Positions 15,915-22,928 of a stretch of DNA of 35,940 nt are shown one piece after another; the first letter of the stretch is position 1; each line of letters begins with the position of its first letter. The notes under the pieces were generated by a model, which saw only the letters and a program-made list of their open reading frames with translations, was not told where the DNA came from and did no database searches. Source of the DNA: Thermoanaerobaculaceae bacterium (GTDB lineage Bacteria; Acidobacteriota; Thermoanaerobaculia; Thermoanaerobaculales; Thermoanaerobaculaceae); NCBI GenBank assembly GCA_013388425.1, contig JACADV010000079.1, positions 1 to 35,940 on the forward strand, read 5' to 3'. The translations under genes and the position numbers were made by a program.

Positions 15915-17600
15915 TCACGCGGGGGGGCACACCTCCCCGAGCGGTCGGGGCTCGGCGATCCACGTGCCTTGCGCAAAGTCCACGCCGATGCTCTCGACGG
16001 TGCGCAGCGTGCTGGCGGTGGAGACCGACTCGGCAATGGTTTCGATCCCCAGCACCCGGGCGATTTGATTGATGGAGGCCACCATGGCGGTGTTGAGGGG
16101 ACTGGCTGCAATGTTCTCCACGAAGCTGCCAGCAATCTTCAGGTAGTTCACCGGCAGGTCGCTCAGGTGGCCGTAGGAGGCGATGCCGCTGCCGAAGTCG
16201 TCCAGGGCAAAGCGGCACCCCACTGCCAGGAGCTCCTGGATCAGCCAGCGGGCCTGGGCCAGGTTCTCCACCACGGCCGTCTCGGTGAGCTCGAAGCACA
16301 CCTTCTGCGGGGGGACACGGGTGCGCGCCAGTTCTTGGTGGATGAACTCCAGGATGGAGCGGTCGTGCAGCGACACGGCCGAGAGGTTGAGGGAGCACAG
16401 GCGCACCTGCGCCAGCACGCGAGGGGGGCGCGTGGCCAGGGTGTCCAGGGTGGAGCGGATCACCCAGCGGTCGACGATGCCCACGAGGCCGTACCGTTCT
16501 GCCGCCTGGATCAGCCCCTCCGCGGAGGTGTAGCCGTCTTCGCTGGCCACCCGCAGCAGCACCTCGAAGTAGGCCCCCGGGGGCGCCTGCCGGGAGAGCG
16601 GCCTGATGGCCTGGGCGTAGAGGGCAGCTTTGCCCTCCCGCAGGTTGGAGCGGATCCTCGTCACCCACTCCAGCTCCTTTTGCCGCCGCAGGTTCTCCTC
16701 GCCCTCCGCAGGGCAGATGCGAATCTGGTTGCGACCGTGCCGCTTGGCCTGGGAACAGGCGTAGTCGGCTAGAGCCAGCACCTCCCGGGCCGTGCTCTTT
16801 CCCCCTGTCACCGGGACGAGCCCTACGCACCCGCCCACGGGGAAGGTGCGGTCCTCCCAGCGGAACTGGAAGCAGGCGAGACGGGCGAGGAGGCCGTGCA
16901 CGAACGACTGGGCCTCCGCAGCGGTGGTGTTGCCCAGCAGGAGGCCGAACACATCCCCCCCCAGGCGCGCCACCACGTCGGTATCCCGGCACTCCTCGCG
17001 CAGCAGGGCGGCAACCCAGCGCAGCAGCTCGTCCCCAGCCGTGTGGCCGCAGGCGTTGTTCACCAGGTTGAACTGGTCCAGATCCAAATGGCAGAAGGCA
17101 AAGGGGGTGCGGTGCTCGCGGAGGGTTCGGTCCAGGTGGGCGGTGAGGGCCTCGCGGTTCAACAGCCCGGTGAGGGGGTCGTGGGTAGCGTGGCGGGTGA
17201 GCTGCAGCAGGGCCAACGTCTCCCGGCTCACGTCGCGCAGGGCGACGAGAAAGCGGCGCGTGGGGCTTTCCCCTGCGCCCAGCGTCGCCACGGCGTACTC
17301 CACCGTGAAGCGCTTGCCGGTGCGGGAGATGAGCTGGGCCCGGCCGCTGCTCCCCCCCGGCGCGGCGGAGACGGAGAGGAGCGGGATCGGCGTTTCAGCC
17401 GGCAGGGCAAGGTCTTCCCCTGAGAGGGTGAGCACCTGCGCCAGTGGCAACCCCCGGGCCGCCTCCGTGGTCCATTCGGTGAGACGTTCGGCCAGCGGGT
17501 CGAGCCACTCCACGCGCCCTGCTGCATCGGTGGTGATGACGCCCACCCCCAGGGTGCTCAACACGCCCGCGAAGAGGTCCCGTTCGTCCGCTGCTGGCAC
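15915..17600 (-). CDS. PAS-GGDEF-EAL cyclic-di-GMP signalling protein with degenerate GGDEF site
   Basis: A 561-residue protein. A PAS sensor domain covers about residues 8-125 (GVLSTLGVGVITTDAAGRVEWL). The GGDEF domain follows (HDPLTGLLNREAL, then RLGGDVFG at about 212-219), and the EAL domain runs from about 320 to the end. The cyclase motif is GGDVF (214-218): the essential Glu of GGDEF is Val, so diguanylate synthesis is unlikely. The EAL signature is EVL with catalytic Glu346 kept (YFEVLLRV), and NLSAVSL, CFELTET and DDFGSG (467-472) are intact. Phosphodiesterase activity on c-di-GMP is therefore plausible. No membrane segment is seen. GTG 17600 is chosen because a TAAGAT -10 box lies at 17643-17638. 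The longer frame would run back into the tRNA gene. Confidence 0.88.
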   Translation of the reverse strand: MPAADERDLFAGVLSTLGVGVITTDAAGRVEWLDPLAERLTEWTTEAARGLPLAQVLTLSGEDLALPAETPIPLLSVSAAPGGSSGRAQLISRTGKRFTVEYAVATLGAGESPTRRFLVALRDVSRETLALLQLTRHATHDPLTGLLNREALTAHLDRTLREHRTPFAFCHLDLDQFNLVNNACGHTAGDELLRWVAALLREECRDTDVVARLGGDVFGLLLGNTTAAEAQSFVHGLLARLACFQFRWEDRTFPVGGCVGLVPVTGGKSTAREVLALADYACSQAKRHGRNQIRICPAEGEENLRRQKELEWVTRIRSNLREGKAALYAQAIRPLSRQAPPGAYFEVLLRVASEDGYTSAEGLIQAAERYGLVGIVDRWVIRSTLDTLATRPPRVLAQVRLCSLNLSAVSLHDRSILEFIHQELARTRVPPQKVCFELTETAVVENLAQARWLIQELLAVGCRFALDDFGSGIASYGHLSDLPVNYLKIAGSFVENIAASPLNTAMVASINQIARVLGIETIAESVSTASTLRTVESIGVDFAQGTWIAEPRPLGEVCPPA

Positions 17601-17637
17601 CGCGCACCACCCTGTCGCTGGCTCCAAACTCCTATGT

Positions 17638-17643
17638 ATCTTA
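17638..17643 (-). promoter_or_regulatory. Possible -10 box of the PAS-GGDEF-EAL gene
   Basis: TAAGAT on the minus strand would start transcription near 17631, about 30 nt before GTG 17600. The -35 region is GC-rich and unconvincing. Confidence 0.4.
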
Positions 17644-17736
17644 CCGCTACTGGGGTGGCGAGGAGGGGCGTTTCGGGCTTCAAGTTGTGGCGCGTGCTGA
17701 GGGCAGGCTGGGAAGGGGAGCGCGTGACCGTACGGC

Positions 17737-17784
17737 GGTCCCTCCGCAACAACGCGCCCGCAGGCCGGGCGCGGCCGAGGGACC
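17737..17784 (-). terminator. Nested inverted repeats downstream of tRNA-Thr, terminator-like
   Basis: The outer stem is GGTCCCTC (17737-17744) with GAGGGACC (17777-17784). The inner stem is CGCGCCCG (17753-17760) with CGGGCGCG (17766-17773) around a 5-nt loop. The structure begins 5 nt after the tRNA 3' end. There is no T-run, so classical intrinsic termination is uncertain; a role in tRNA 3' processing is also possible. Confidence 0.45.
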
Positions 17785-17789
17785 ACAGG

Positions 17790-17865
17790 TGGAGCCAACG
17801 CGCGGATTCGAACCGCGGACCTAGTGATTACGAATCACTTGCTCTACCGGCTGAGCTACGTTGGC
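17790..17865 (-). tRNA. tRNA-Thr, anticodon CGT, CCA encoded
   Basis: Read on the minus strand, all four arms pair perfectly. The acceptor is GCCAACG with CGTTGGC, the D stem GCTC with GAGC, the anticodon stem AGTGA with TCACT and the T stem CGCGG with CCGCG around TTCGAAT. The 7-nt anticodon loop is TTCGTAA, giving anticodon CGT, which reads the threonine codon ACG. The discriminator base is T and the CCA end is encoded at 17792-17790. Length is 76 nt including CCA. It has its own promoter. Confidence 0.97.
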
Positions 17866-17878
17866 TCCCGGCCGCGCC

Positions 17879-17907
17879 AATGTACCACACGACGCCGCCC
17901 ACGCCAA
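17879..17907 (-). promoter_or_regulatory. Promoter of tRNA-Thr
   Basis: TTGGCG (17907-17902), a 17-nt spacer and TACATT (17884-17879) on the minus strand. Transcription should start about 7 nt before the mature tRNA 5' end at 17865. It stands back to back with the -10 box of the radical SAM gene. Confidence 0.6.
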
Positions 17908-17933
17908 CGTCCCCGCCCCTCCCCCCTGCGTGG

Positions 17934-17939
17934 TATGGT
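17934..17939 (+). promoter_or_regulatory. -10 box of the radical SAM gene, leaderless type
   Basis: TATGGT ends exactly 8 nt before GTG 17948, the same spacing as at the ketosynthase and DMT genes. No -35 hexamer is evident in the C-rich sequence upstream, and no ribosome binding site precedes the start. Confidence 0.5.
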
Positions 17940-17947
17940 GCGGAGCG

Positions 17948-19054
17948 GTGAAGGCACGCGTGGGGACCCAGCGCCGCTTCCTTCTGCCCCGCCTGCCCCT
18001 GGAGCGGGTGCACGTGGAGGTGACGAGCCTGTGCAACTTTGCCTGCGAGTTCTGTCCCAACCCGGGGCTCGAGCGCCCCGGGGGGATGATGGACTTCCAG
18101 CTACTCCAGGCGGTGCTGGAGGAGATCGCTGCCACGGGGGTGACGCGCCGGGTGGTGTTCCACCAGCAGGGGGAGCCGCTGCTCTACCCCCGCCTGGCGG
18201 AGGCGGTGGCGCACGCTTCGGCGTTGGGGCTGGAGAGCTGCGTGACCACCAACGGTGCGCTCCTGGACACCCGCCGCGTGGACGAGCTCGTGGGTGCAGG
18301 GCTCTCGCACCTGGTGGTGTCGCTCCAGACCCCCGACGAGGCTTCCTTTGCCCTGCGGGGGGCGCGCAACCTCTCCTATGCCGAGTTCGAGACGCGCATC
18401 GTTGCAGCCGTGCGCCGCATCCTCACCACGCCCACCGCCACGCAGGTGTCGGTGGCGTTCCTCACCAAGCCGCTGCCCCGCCTCACGCTGCCGGTTTTCG
18501 GGGGGGAGTGGCAGCTCGTCCAGCACAACCGCCAGTTGCGCCGGCTCCTGGAGCGGTGGGCGCTGCTCCTGGTGGAAGGGATTGGCGGCGCACCCGACCG
18601 CGCCGCCGTGGTGCGAGCGGTGCGGCGAACCGGGGTGCTACACCGCAACGAGGTGCGGCTGCACCCCCGCTTGCTCCTGGAGTCGCGGCCGGTGGGGCAG
18701 TGGCCCATGCCGGAACGGGACTGGGGGCGGCCGTGGCTCCCCGCCCGCTGGGGCTACTGCCACGGGATTTCGGAGCATTTCGCCATCCTCTGGAACGGTG
18801 ACTACACGTTTTGCTGCGCCGACCACAACGGTCGCACCAGTACCGCTAACTTCCAGGAGGTCTCGCTGCTCGACTACCTCGATTCGCAGCCCGTCCAGGC
18901 CGCCCTTGCTGGCTTTGCCCGGCTGCGACCGGTGCACCCGTACTGCCAGCTCTGCCTGGGTGGCCCCCATCCCATGATCGTGGCCATCAAGTCGCTGGGT
19001 TCCATCGTGTACTTCAAGGTGGTCAACCGGCTGCGCCGCGCCACGCGGGTGTGA
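17948..19054 (+). CDS. Radical SAM protein with SPASM-like cysteine-rich C terminus
   Basis: A 368-residue radical SAM enzyme of unknown substrate. The [4Fe-4S] cluster motif is Cys29-Cys33-Cys36 in SLCNFACEFCPNP, followed by HQQGEPLLYP (the GE motif) and CVTTNGALLD. Near the end are YCHGISEH, YTFCCADHNG and HPYCQLCLGG, a set of at least five cysteines resembling the SPASM domain. That domain binds auxiliary clusters in peptide- or protein-modifying enzymes. The middle region (about 170-260) has no motif I recognise. The frame also opens upstream of GTG 17948, but the TATGGT box 8 nt before this GTG makes it the likely start. No small precursor peptide is visible next to it; it is followed 48 nt later by a separately promoted transporter gene. 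Confidence 0.85.
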   Translation: MKARVGTQRRFLLPRLPLERVHVEVTSLCNFACEFCPNPGLERPGGMMDFQLLQAVLEEIAATGVTRRVVFHQQGEPLLYPRLAEAVAHASALGLESCVTTNGALLDTRRVDELVGAGLSHLVVSLQTPDEASFALRGARNLSYAEFETRIVAAVRRILTTPTATQVSVAFLTKPLPRLTLPVFGGEWQLVQHNRQLRRLLERWALLLVEGIGGAPDRAAVVRAVRRTGVLHRNEVRLHPRLLLESRPVGQWPMPERDWGRPWLPARWGYCHGISEHFAILWNGDYTFCCADHNGRTSTANFQEVSLLDYLDSQPVQAALAGFARLRPVHPYCQLCLGGPHPMIVAIKSLGSIVYFKVVNRLRRATRV

Positions 19055-19065
19055 GGAGTCGCGAC

Positions 19066-19094
19066 CTGACCAGCTCGGCTCGCTCTGCTAGCAT
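19066..19094 (+). promoter_or_regulatory. Promoter of the DMT transporter gene, leaderless type
   Basis: CTGACC (19066-19071), a 17-nt spacer and TAGCAT (19089-19094). The -10 ends 8 nt before GTG 19103, so transcription is predicted to begin at or next to the start codon. No Shine-Dalgarno sequence is present. Confidence 0.55.
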
Positions 19095-19102
19095 GCGCCG
19101 TC

Positions 19103-19999
19103 GTGGACAGGAGTCCTCGCTGGGGCCTGGCGCTGGCCTACGCTGCCATCTGCGTGATCTGGGGCAGTACGTACCTGGCGATCAAGGTGGGGCTCGAGAG
19201 CTTCGACCCGTTCTTCTACGCCGGTCTGCGCTACCTCCTGGCCGTGGCGCTGCTGACGCCGGTGGCGCTGGCCAGCGGCGTGCGCTTCGAGGGGCCCCTG
19301 CGGCGCTGGTGGCGAGCGGTGGTGGTGGGGTTGCTGTTCATTGGCTACTGCAACGGTCTGGTGTTCTGGGCCGAGACCAGGCTGGACTCCTCCTTCACCG
19401 CCCTCCTCATCACCGCCACCCCGGTGTGGACGGCGCTCCTGCAGATGCTGGTTCCCGGCGAGCGGCGCTTGGGTGTGCGGGGTTGGGTGGGTATCGTGGC
19501 AGGGTTTTCCGGGAGCATCGTGCTGCTGGCGCCGTGGCACGCCGGCCGGCTCGAGTTCGTGCCAGCTCTGGTGGTGGAAGCCACGGTGGTGGTGTGGGCC
19601 GCCACGTCGTTGTGGGTACGGCGGGTGGGGAGCACCTTCCACCCCATGGCCCTCACCGTCGTGCAAATGGCGAGTGGCAGTGCGGTGCTGCTGGGGGTGG
19701 CAGCCCTGCGCGGACGCGCGCTGGTGGGGCCAGTGACGACGCGAGCGCTGGCCGGCCTCGGGTTTCTCGTGGTGTTCGGCTCGTGCGTTGCGTTTGGCGC
19801 GTACTTTTTCCTGCTGCGCCACTGGGACGCCGCCAAGGTGTCCTCGTCAGGGTTCATCAACCCTGCCGTGGCGCTGGTTCTGGGTTGGTTGCTGCTGGAC
19901 GAGCGGATCACGCTGGCGATGATCGTGGGCACGGCGGTGGTGCTTCTCGGGGTGGCGCTGGTGCTGCACGAGGAGCGGCTGTCGCGCCGGAGGCCGTGA
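19103..19999 (+). CDS. DMT superfamily (EamA) transporter
   Basis: A 298-residue inner-membrane protein with about ten hydrophobic helices in two EamA repeats. The first begins YAAICVIWGSTYLAIKVGLE and the second near ALVVEATVVVWAATSLWVRR. The WGSTYLAIK motif of the first helix and the GFINPAVALVLGWLLLDE motif of the ninth are characteristic of the family, which exports amino acids and other metabolites. It starts with GTG immediately downstream of a leaderless-type promoter. The methionine gamma-lyase-like gene follows after 16 nt, so the two probably share a transcript. This makes a sulfur amino acid or its breakdown product a reasonable guess for the cargo (inference only). Confidence 0.9.
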   Translation: MDRSPRWGLALAYAAICVIWGSTYLAIKVGLESFDPFFYAGLRYLLAVALLTPVALASGVRFEGPLRRWWRAVVVGLLFIGYCNGLVFWAETRLDSSFTALLITATPVWTALLQMLVPGERRLGVRGWVGIVAGFSGSIVLLAPWHAGRLEFVPALVVEATVVVWAATSLWVRRVGSTFHPMALTVVQMASGSAVLLGVAALRGRALVGPVTTRALAGLGFLVVFGSCVAFGAYFFLLRHWDAAKVSSSGFINPAVALVLGWLLLDERITLAMIVGTAVVLLGVALVLHEERLSRRRP

Positions 20000-20015
20000 T
20001 TCGGAGGAGGGTTTC

Positions 20016-21200
20016 GTGACGGCACACGGTGGTGGCAAACACAGCAAGGCAGTGCACAGCGGGCACCGGGCGGCCGAGCATCACGGGGCGGTGTCGGTGC
20101 CGATCTACCAGTGCTCCACCTTTGCCTTTCCCTCGGCGGAGGAGGGAGCGGCGCGCTTCTCTGGCGAGTCCAAAGGGTTGATCTACACGCGCCTCGGCAA
20201 CCCCACCATTGCGGCTCTGGAGACGTGCGTGGCGGAGCTGGAGGGGGGGTGCGGCGCGGTGGGGGCGGCCACGGGCATGGGAGCAGTGAGCACCGTGCTG
20301 CTCACGTTTCTGGGTGCCGGCTCGCACCTGGTGGGCACGCACCCGCTGTACGGGCCGTCCCGGGGCCTGGTGGACCGCCACCTCTCCCGCTTTGGCGTGT
20401 CGGCGAGCTGGGTGGGGGCGGCGGATCTGGAGGGGATGCGGGCGGCGGTGCGTCCCGAGACCAAGCTCATTTACGTGGAGACACCGGCCAACCCTACCCT
20501 CGATCTGGTGGACCTGGCCGGGGCGGCCGAAATTGCCCGTGCCGCCGGGGTGCCGCTGGTAGTGGACAACACCTTTGCTGGGCCACACCTGCAGCGGCCG
20601 CTTGCGTGGGGTGCCGACGTGGTGCTGCACTCCATGACCAAGTCCCTGAACGGACACGCCGACGTGGTGGCTGGCATCGTCGTGGCGCGGGAGCCCGCCA
20701 CCCTGGCGCGGCTGCGGGAAACGGCCATGACTTTCGGGATCACCATGGACCCCCACCAGGCGTGGCTGGTGCTGCGGGGCATCCGGACGCTGGGGATGCG
20801 CGTGGAACGCGCCCAGGAGAACGCCCGCGCGCTGGCTGCCTGGTTGGAGCGGCACCCTGCCGTGGAGTGGCTGCGCTACCCGGGGCTTCCCTCCCACCCC
20901 CAGCATGAGCTGGCGCAGCGGCAGATGGACGGCCCCGGCTCCATGATTGCCTTCGAACTCAAGGGGGGAGTGGAAGCCGGGCGCCGCGTGATGAACGCCG
21001 TGCGGCTCGTGACCCTGGCCGTGTCGCTGGGGGGGGTGGAGTCGCTGATCGAGCACCCCGCCTCCATGACGCACAAGGGGGTGGCGGCGGAGGAGCAGCT
21101 GCGGCAGGGCATCACCCCTGGCCTGGTGCGCCTCTCGGTGGGGTGTGAGGATCTGGAGGACCTGCGCGCCGACCTGGAGCAGGCCCTGGCCCAGGCGTGA
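20016..21200 (+). CDS. PLP-dependent trans-sulfuration enzyme, methionine gamma-lyase-like
   Basis: A 394-residue Cys/Met-metabolism enzyme. The PLP lysine is Lys209 in HSMTKSLNGHADVVAG. YTRLGNPTIAALE supplies the phosphate-contacting Tyr/Arg of the partner subunit, and ETPANPTLDLVDL and VVDNTFAGP are typical cofactor-pocket segments. The overall pattern, including SLGGVESLIEHPASMTH, is closest to methionine gamma-lyase, which makes methanethiol, ammonia and 2-oxobutyrate. The Cys found after LYG in many methionine gamma-lyases is Pro here (PLYGPSRGL), so cystathionine gamma-lyase or gamma-synthase activity is a real alternative. GTG 20016 is preceded by GGAGGAGG with 5 nt spacing. It lies downstream of a DMT exporter in an apparent operon. 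Confidence 0.9.
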   Translation: MTAHGGGKHSKAVHSGHRAAEHHGAVSVPIYQCSTFAFPSAEEGAARFSGESKGLIYTRLGNPTIAALETCVAELEGGCGAVGAATGMGAVSTVLLTFLGAGSHLVGTHPLYGPSRGLVDRHLSRFGVSASWVGAADLEGMRAAVRPETKLIYVETPANPTLDLVDLAGAAEIARAAGVPLVVDNTFAGPHLQRPLAWGADVVLHSMTKSLNGHADVVAGIVVAREPATLARLRETAMTFGITMDPHQAWLVLRGIRTLGMRVERAQENARALAAWLERHPAVEWLRYPGLPSHPQHELAQRQMDGPGSMIAFELKGGVEAGRRVMNAVRLVTLAVSLGGVESLIEHPASMTHKGVAAEEQLRQGITPGLVRLSVGCEDLEDLRADLEQALAQA

Positions 21201-21262
21201 GCACCCTCCTCCAGTTTCCTGCCGGCGTCGTTTGCCAGCTCGAGCCGGAGGAGGGGTTGCGG

Positions 21263-21292
21263 TTGACAGGGCTACCCCCCGTGTGGTAGCTA
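21263..21292 (+). promoter_or_regulatory. Likely promoter of the M23 peptidase-ACT operon
   Basis: A perfect TTGACA at 21263-21268 followed at about 18 nt by TAGCTA (21287-21292), a poor -10. The implied leader to GTG 21360 is about 60 nt. Confidence 0.4.
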
Positions 21293-21359
21293 TGCCGTCA
21301 CGCATGCGGCGCGTCGGCGCCTTGCGCGGTGGGCTCGGGAGGAAGAGGAGGAAGGACGA

Positions 21360-22238
21360 GTGGTGGAGAAGCGCCACAGCACCATCATTGTCGTTCCGCA
21401 CGCCCACGGTCGGGTCTACAAGCTGCACCTCTCGCCCAGGGCCCTCAAGGCGATGGTGGTGCTCGCTGCCGCCCTCGTGCTCCTCTCGGTGATTTCCCTG
21501 GCAGCGTCGGGGTCGTTCCTGCGCCAGCGGGCGGCCTACCGCTCCCTCGCCCGCGAGAACCGCGAACTCAAGCGTGCCAACGAGCGCCTGGCCGAAACGG
21601 TGGCGCAGGTGCAGGCCCGTCTCGGTCAGTTCGAACAGCGCACCAAGGCCCTCGCCATTGCTGCCGGCGTGGGCGATCTCCTCGTGCCGCCAGCTGGCGG
21701 TGGCCGCGGCGCGGTGGGGAGCGGCGGCCCCTTGGAGCGGTTGCAGAGCGGGCCAGAGGAGCTGCTGAGCCGGCAGGAGATTCTGGACCGGCAGCTGGCC
21801 ACGGTGGAGCAGCGGCTTTCGGAGCAGGTGCTGCTCTTGGCGCACACGCCCACCATTGCGCCGGTGGTGGGGGTGATCACCGATGGCTTTGGCCCCCGCA
21901 TCGACCCGATCACCGGCCGTCCGGCCTACCACGAGGGGCTGGATATTTCCGCCGCCTACGGCACACCGGTCTGCTGTCCGGCCGACGGCGTGGTGGTGGT
22001 TGCCGAGCGCGAGAACGGCCTGGGGAAGTGTCTCAAGGTCAACCACGGCTACGGCTACACCACCGTGTTCGGGCATCTGGACCGTTTCCTCGTCAAGGAG
22101 GGGGACCGCGTCAAGCGCGGTCAAGTCATCGCCAAGGTAGGGATGAGTGGCCGGGCCACCGGCCCGCACCTCCACTACGAGGTGTGGCGAGACGGTGAGA
22201 AGAAGAACCCGCTCCACTTCATCCTCGACGCGTACTGA
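21360..22238 (+). CDS. M23 family metallopeptidase (peptidoglycan endopeptidase), membrane-anchored
   Basis: A 292-residue LytM/M23 protein. One transmembrane helix (ALKAMVVLAAALVLLSVISL, about residues 29-48) is followed by a coiled coil (ARENRELKRANERLAETVAQ and on to about residue 95). The peptidase domain begins at ITDGFGPRIDPITG. Zinc ligands are seen in YHEGLDISA (His and Asp) and HLHYEVW (His-x-His), with VNHGYGYTTVFGHL between them. Such proteins cleave peptide cross-links in peptidoglycan or, when coiled-coil anchored, activate amidases. GTG 21360 or GTG 21363 is the start; AGGAGGAAGG lies just upstream. An ACT-domain gene follows after 15 nt. Confidence 0.92.
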   Translation: MVEKRHSTIIVVPHAHGRVYKLHLSPRALKAMVVLAAALVLLSVISLAASGSFLRQRAAYRSLARENRELKRANERLAETVAQVQARLGQFEQRTKALAIAAGVGDLLVPPAGGGRGAVGSGGPLERLQSGPEELLSRQEILDRQLATVEQRLSEQVLLLAHTPTIAPVVGVITDGFGPRIDPITGRPAYHEGLDISAAYGTPVCCPADGVVVVAERENGLGKCLKVNHGYGYTTVFGHLDRFLVKEGDRVKRGQVIAKVGMSGRATGPHLHYEVWRDGEKKNPLHFILDAY

Positions 22239-22253
22239 AGAAGGATCAGCCCC

Positions 22254-22754
22254 ATGGGAGGAGCCGCGCGGCTCTCGGTGCCGCTTCGCCTCTGGCCGCA
22301 CCCCTACGAGATTGCGCGGCTGCGGGGGGTGCCGGCGGGGCTGCCCCAGCTGGCCGTGGCGGGCCCACCCGTGGCCCTGGTGGTGGGTAACGGGGAAGTG
22401 AGCCTCCTGGCTCCCACCGAGACAGTGACGGCGCTTGCGGAGCTCGTGGAGGTTCGAGAGCCGGGGTGGCGGGCCATTACCCTGGATGCGGTTCTGCCGC
22501 TGGACACCGTGGGGGTACTTGCTCGAGCGTGCGCAGCGCTGGCGGAGATCGGCGTTCCTGTGACGGTGTTCGCAAGCCACGGCACCGACCAGCTGCTGGT
22601 CCCGGCAGGGCAGCTGGGGCGCGCCGTGGCCGCCCTCTCCCAGGCGGGGTTTGGAGAAACCCCCCTCCGACGTGAGGACGCTTCGCCTCCCCCTGGGTCC
22701 GCCGCGGGGGCGGGCCACCACCCGCACGTGGGGCGGCGCCTGGGAAAGCGGTGA
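22254..22754 (+). CDS. ACT domain-containing protein (ACT_7 type)
   Basis: A 166-residue cytoplasmic protein. The segment from about residue 70, GWRAITLDAVLPLDTVGVLA followed by ALAEIGVPVTVFASHGTDQL and LVPAGQLGRAVAALSQAGF, is an ACT domain of the stand-alone type found in small amino-acid-binding proteins. The N-terminal half (YEIARLRGVPAGLP, then VALVVGNGEVSLLAP) fits the companion domain of the same family. ACT domains bind amino acids and regulate enzymes; no partner enzyme is encoded in the same protein. About 30 residues at the C terminus are disordered-looking (PPPGSAAGAGHHPH). The ATG is 15 nt after the M23 gene, so they are probably co-transcribed. The specific ligand is unknown. Confidence 0.8.
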   Translation: MGGAARLSVPLRLWPHPYEIARLRGVPAGLPQLAVAGPPVALVVGNGEVSLLAPTETVTALAELVEVREPGWRAITLDAVLPLDTVGVLARACAALAEIGVPVTVFASHGTDQLLVPAGQLGRAVAALSQAGFGETPLRREDASPPPGSAAGAGHHPHVGRRLGKR

Positions 22755-22928
22755 GCCCACCCAGGGAGCGTCGCGTGGCGTCCCTCTTTAGCTCCTGGGT
22801 CACTTCCGCTACCACTCGGGCTTGGTGGGCCAACGGGTCGGTGCCGGGGCACGCCCTGATTTCGTAGTGAGCCGCCTGCGGGGCCGGCACGGTAGAGGGG
22901 TCGGAGTACACTGCCGCGGGAGGCACCC
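22755..22928. other. Intergenic stretch upstream of the M14 peptidase
   Basis: This 174-nt gap holds a probable plus-strand -10 box, TACACT (22907-22912), 16 nt before ATG 22929, with GGGAGG between. The minus strand has a short protein-like open stretch without a proper end, discussed as a possible gene remnant. No hairpin with a T-run is seen. Confidence 0.35.

Noticed and set aside
17601-17798. Upstream extension of the PAS-GGDEF-EAL frame to 17798
   Set aside because: It would overlap the tRNA 3' end and the hairpin, and its composition is unlike a protein domain. The PAS domain begins right after GTG 17600.
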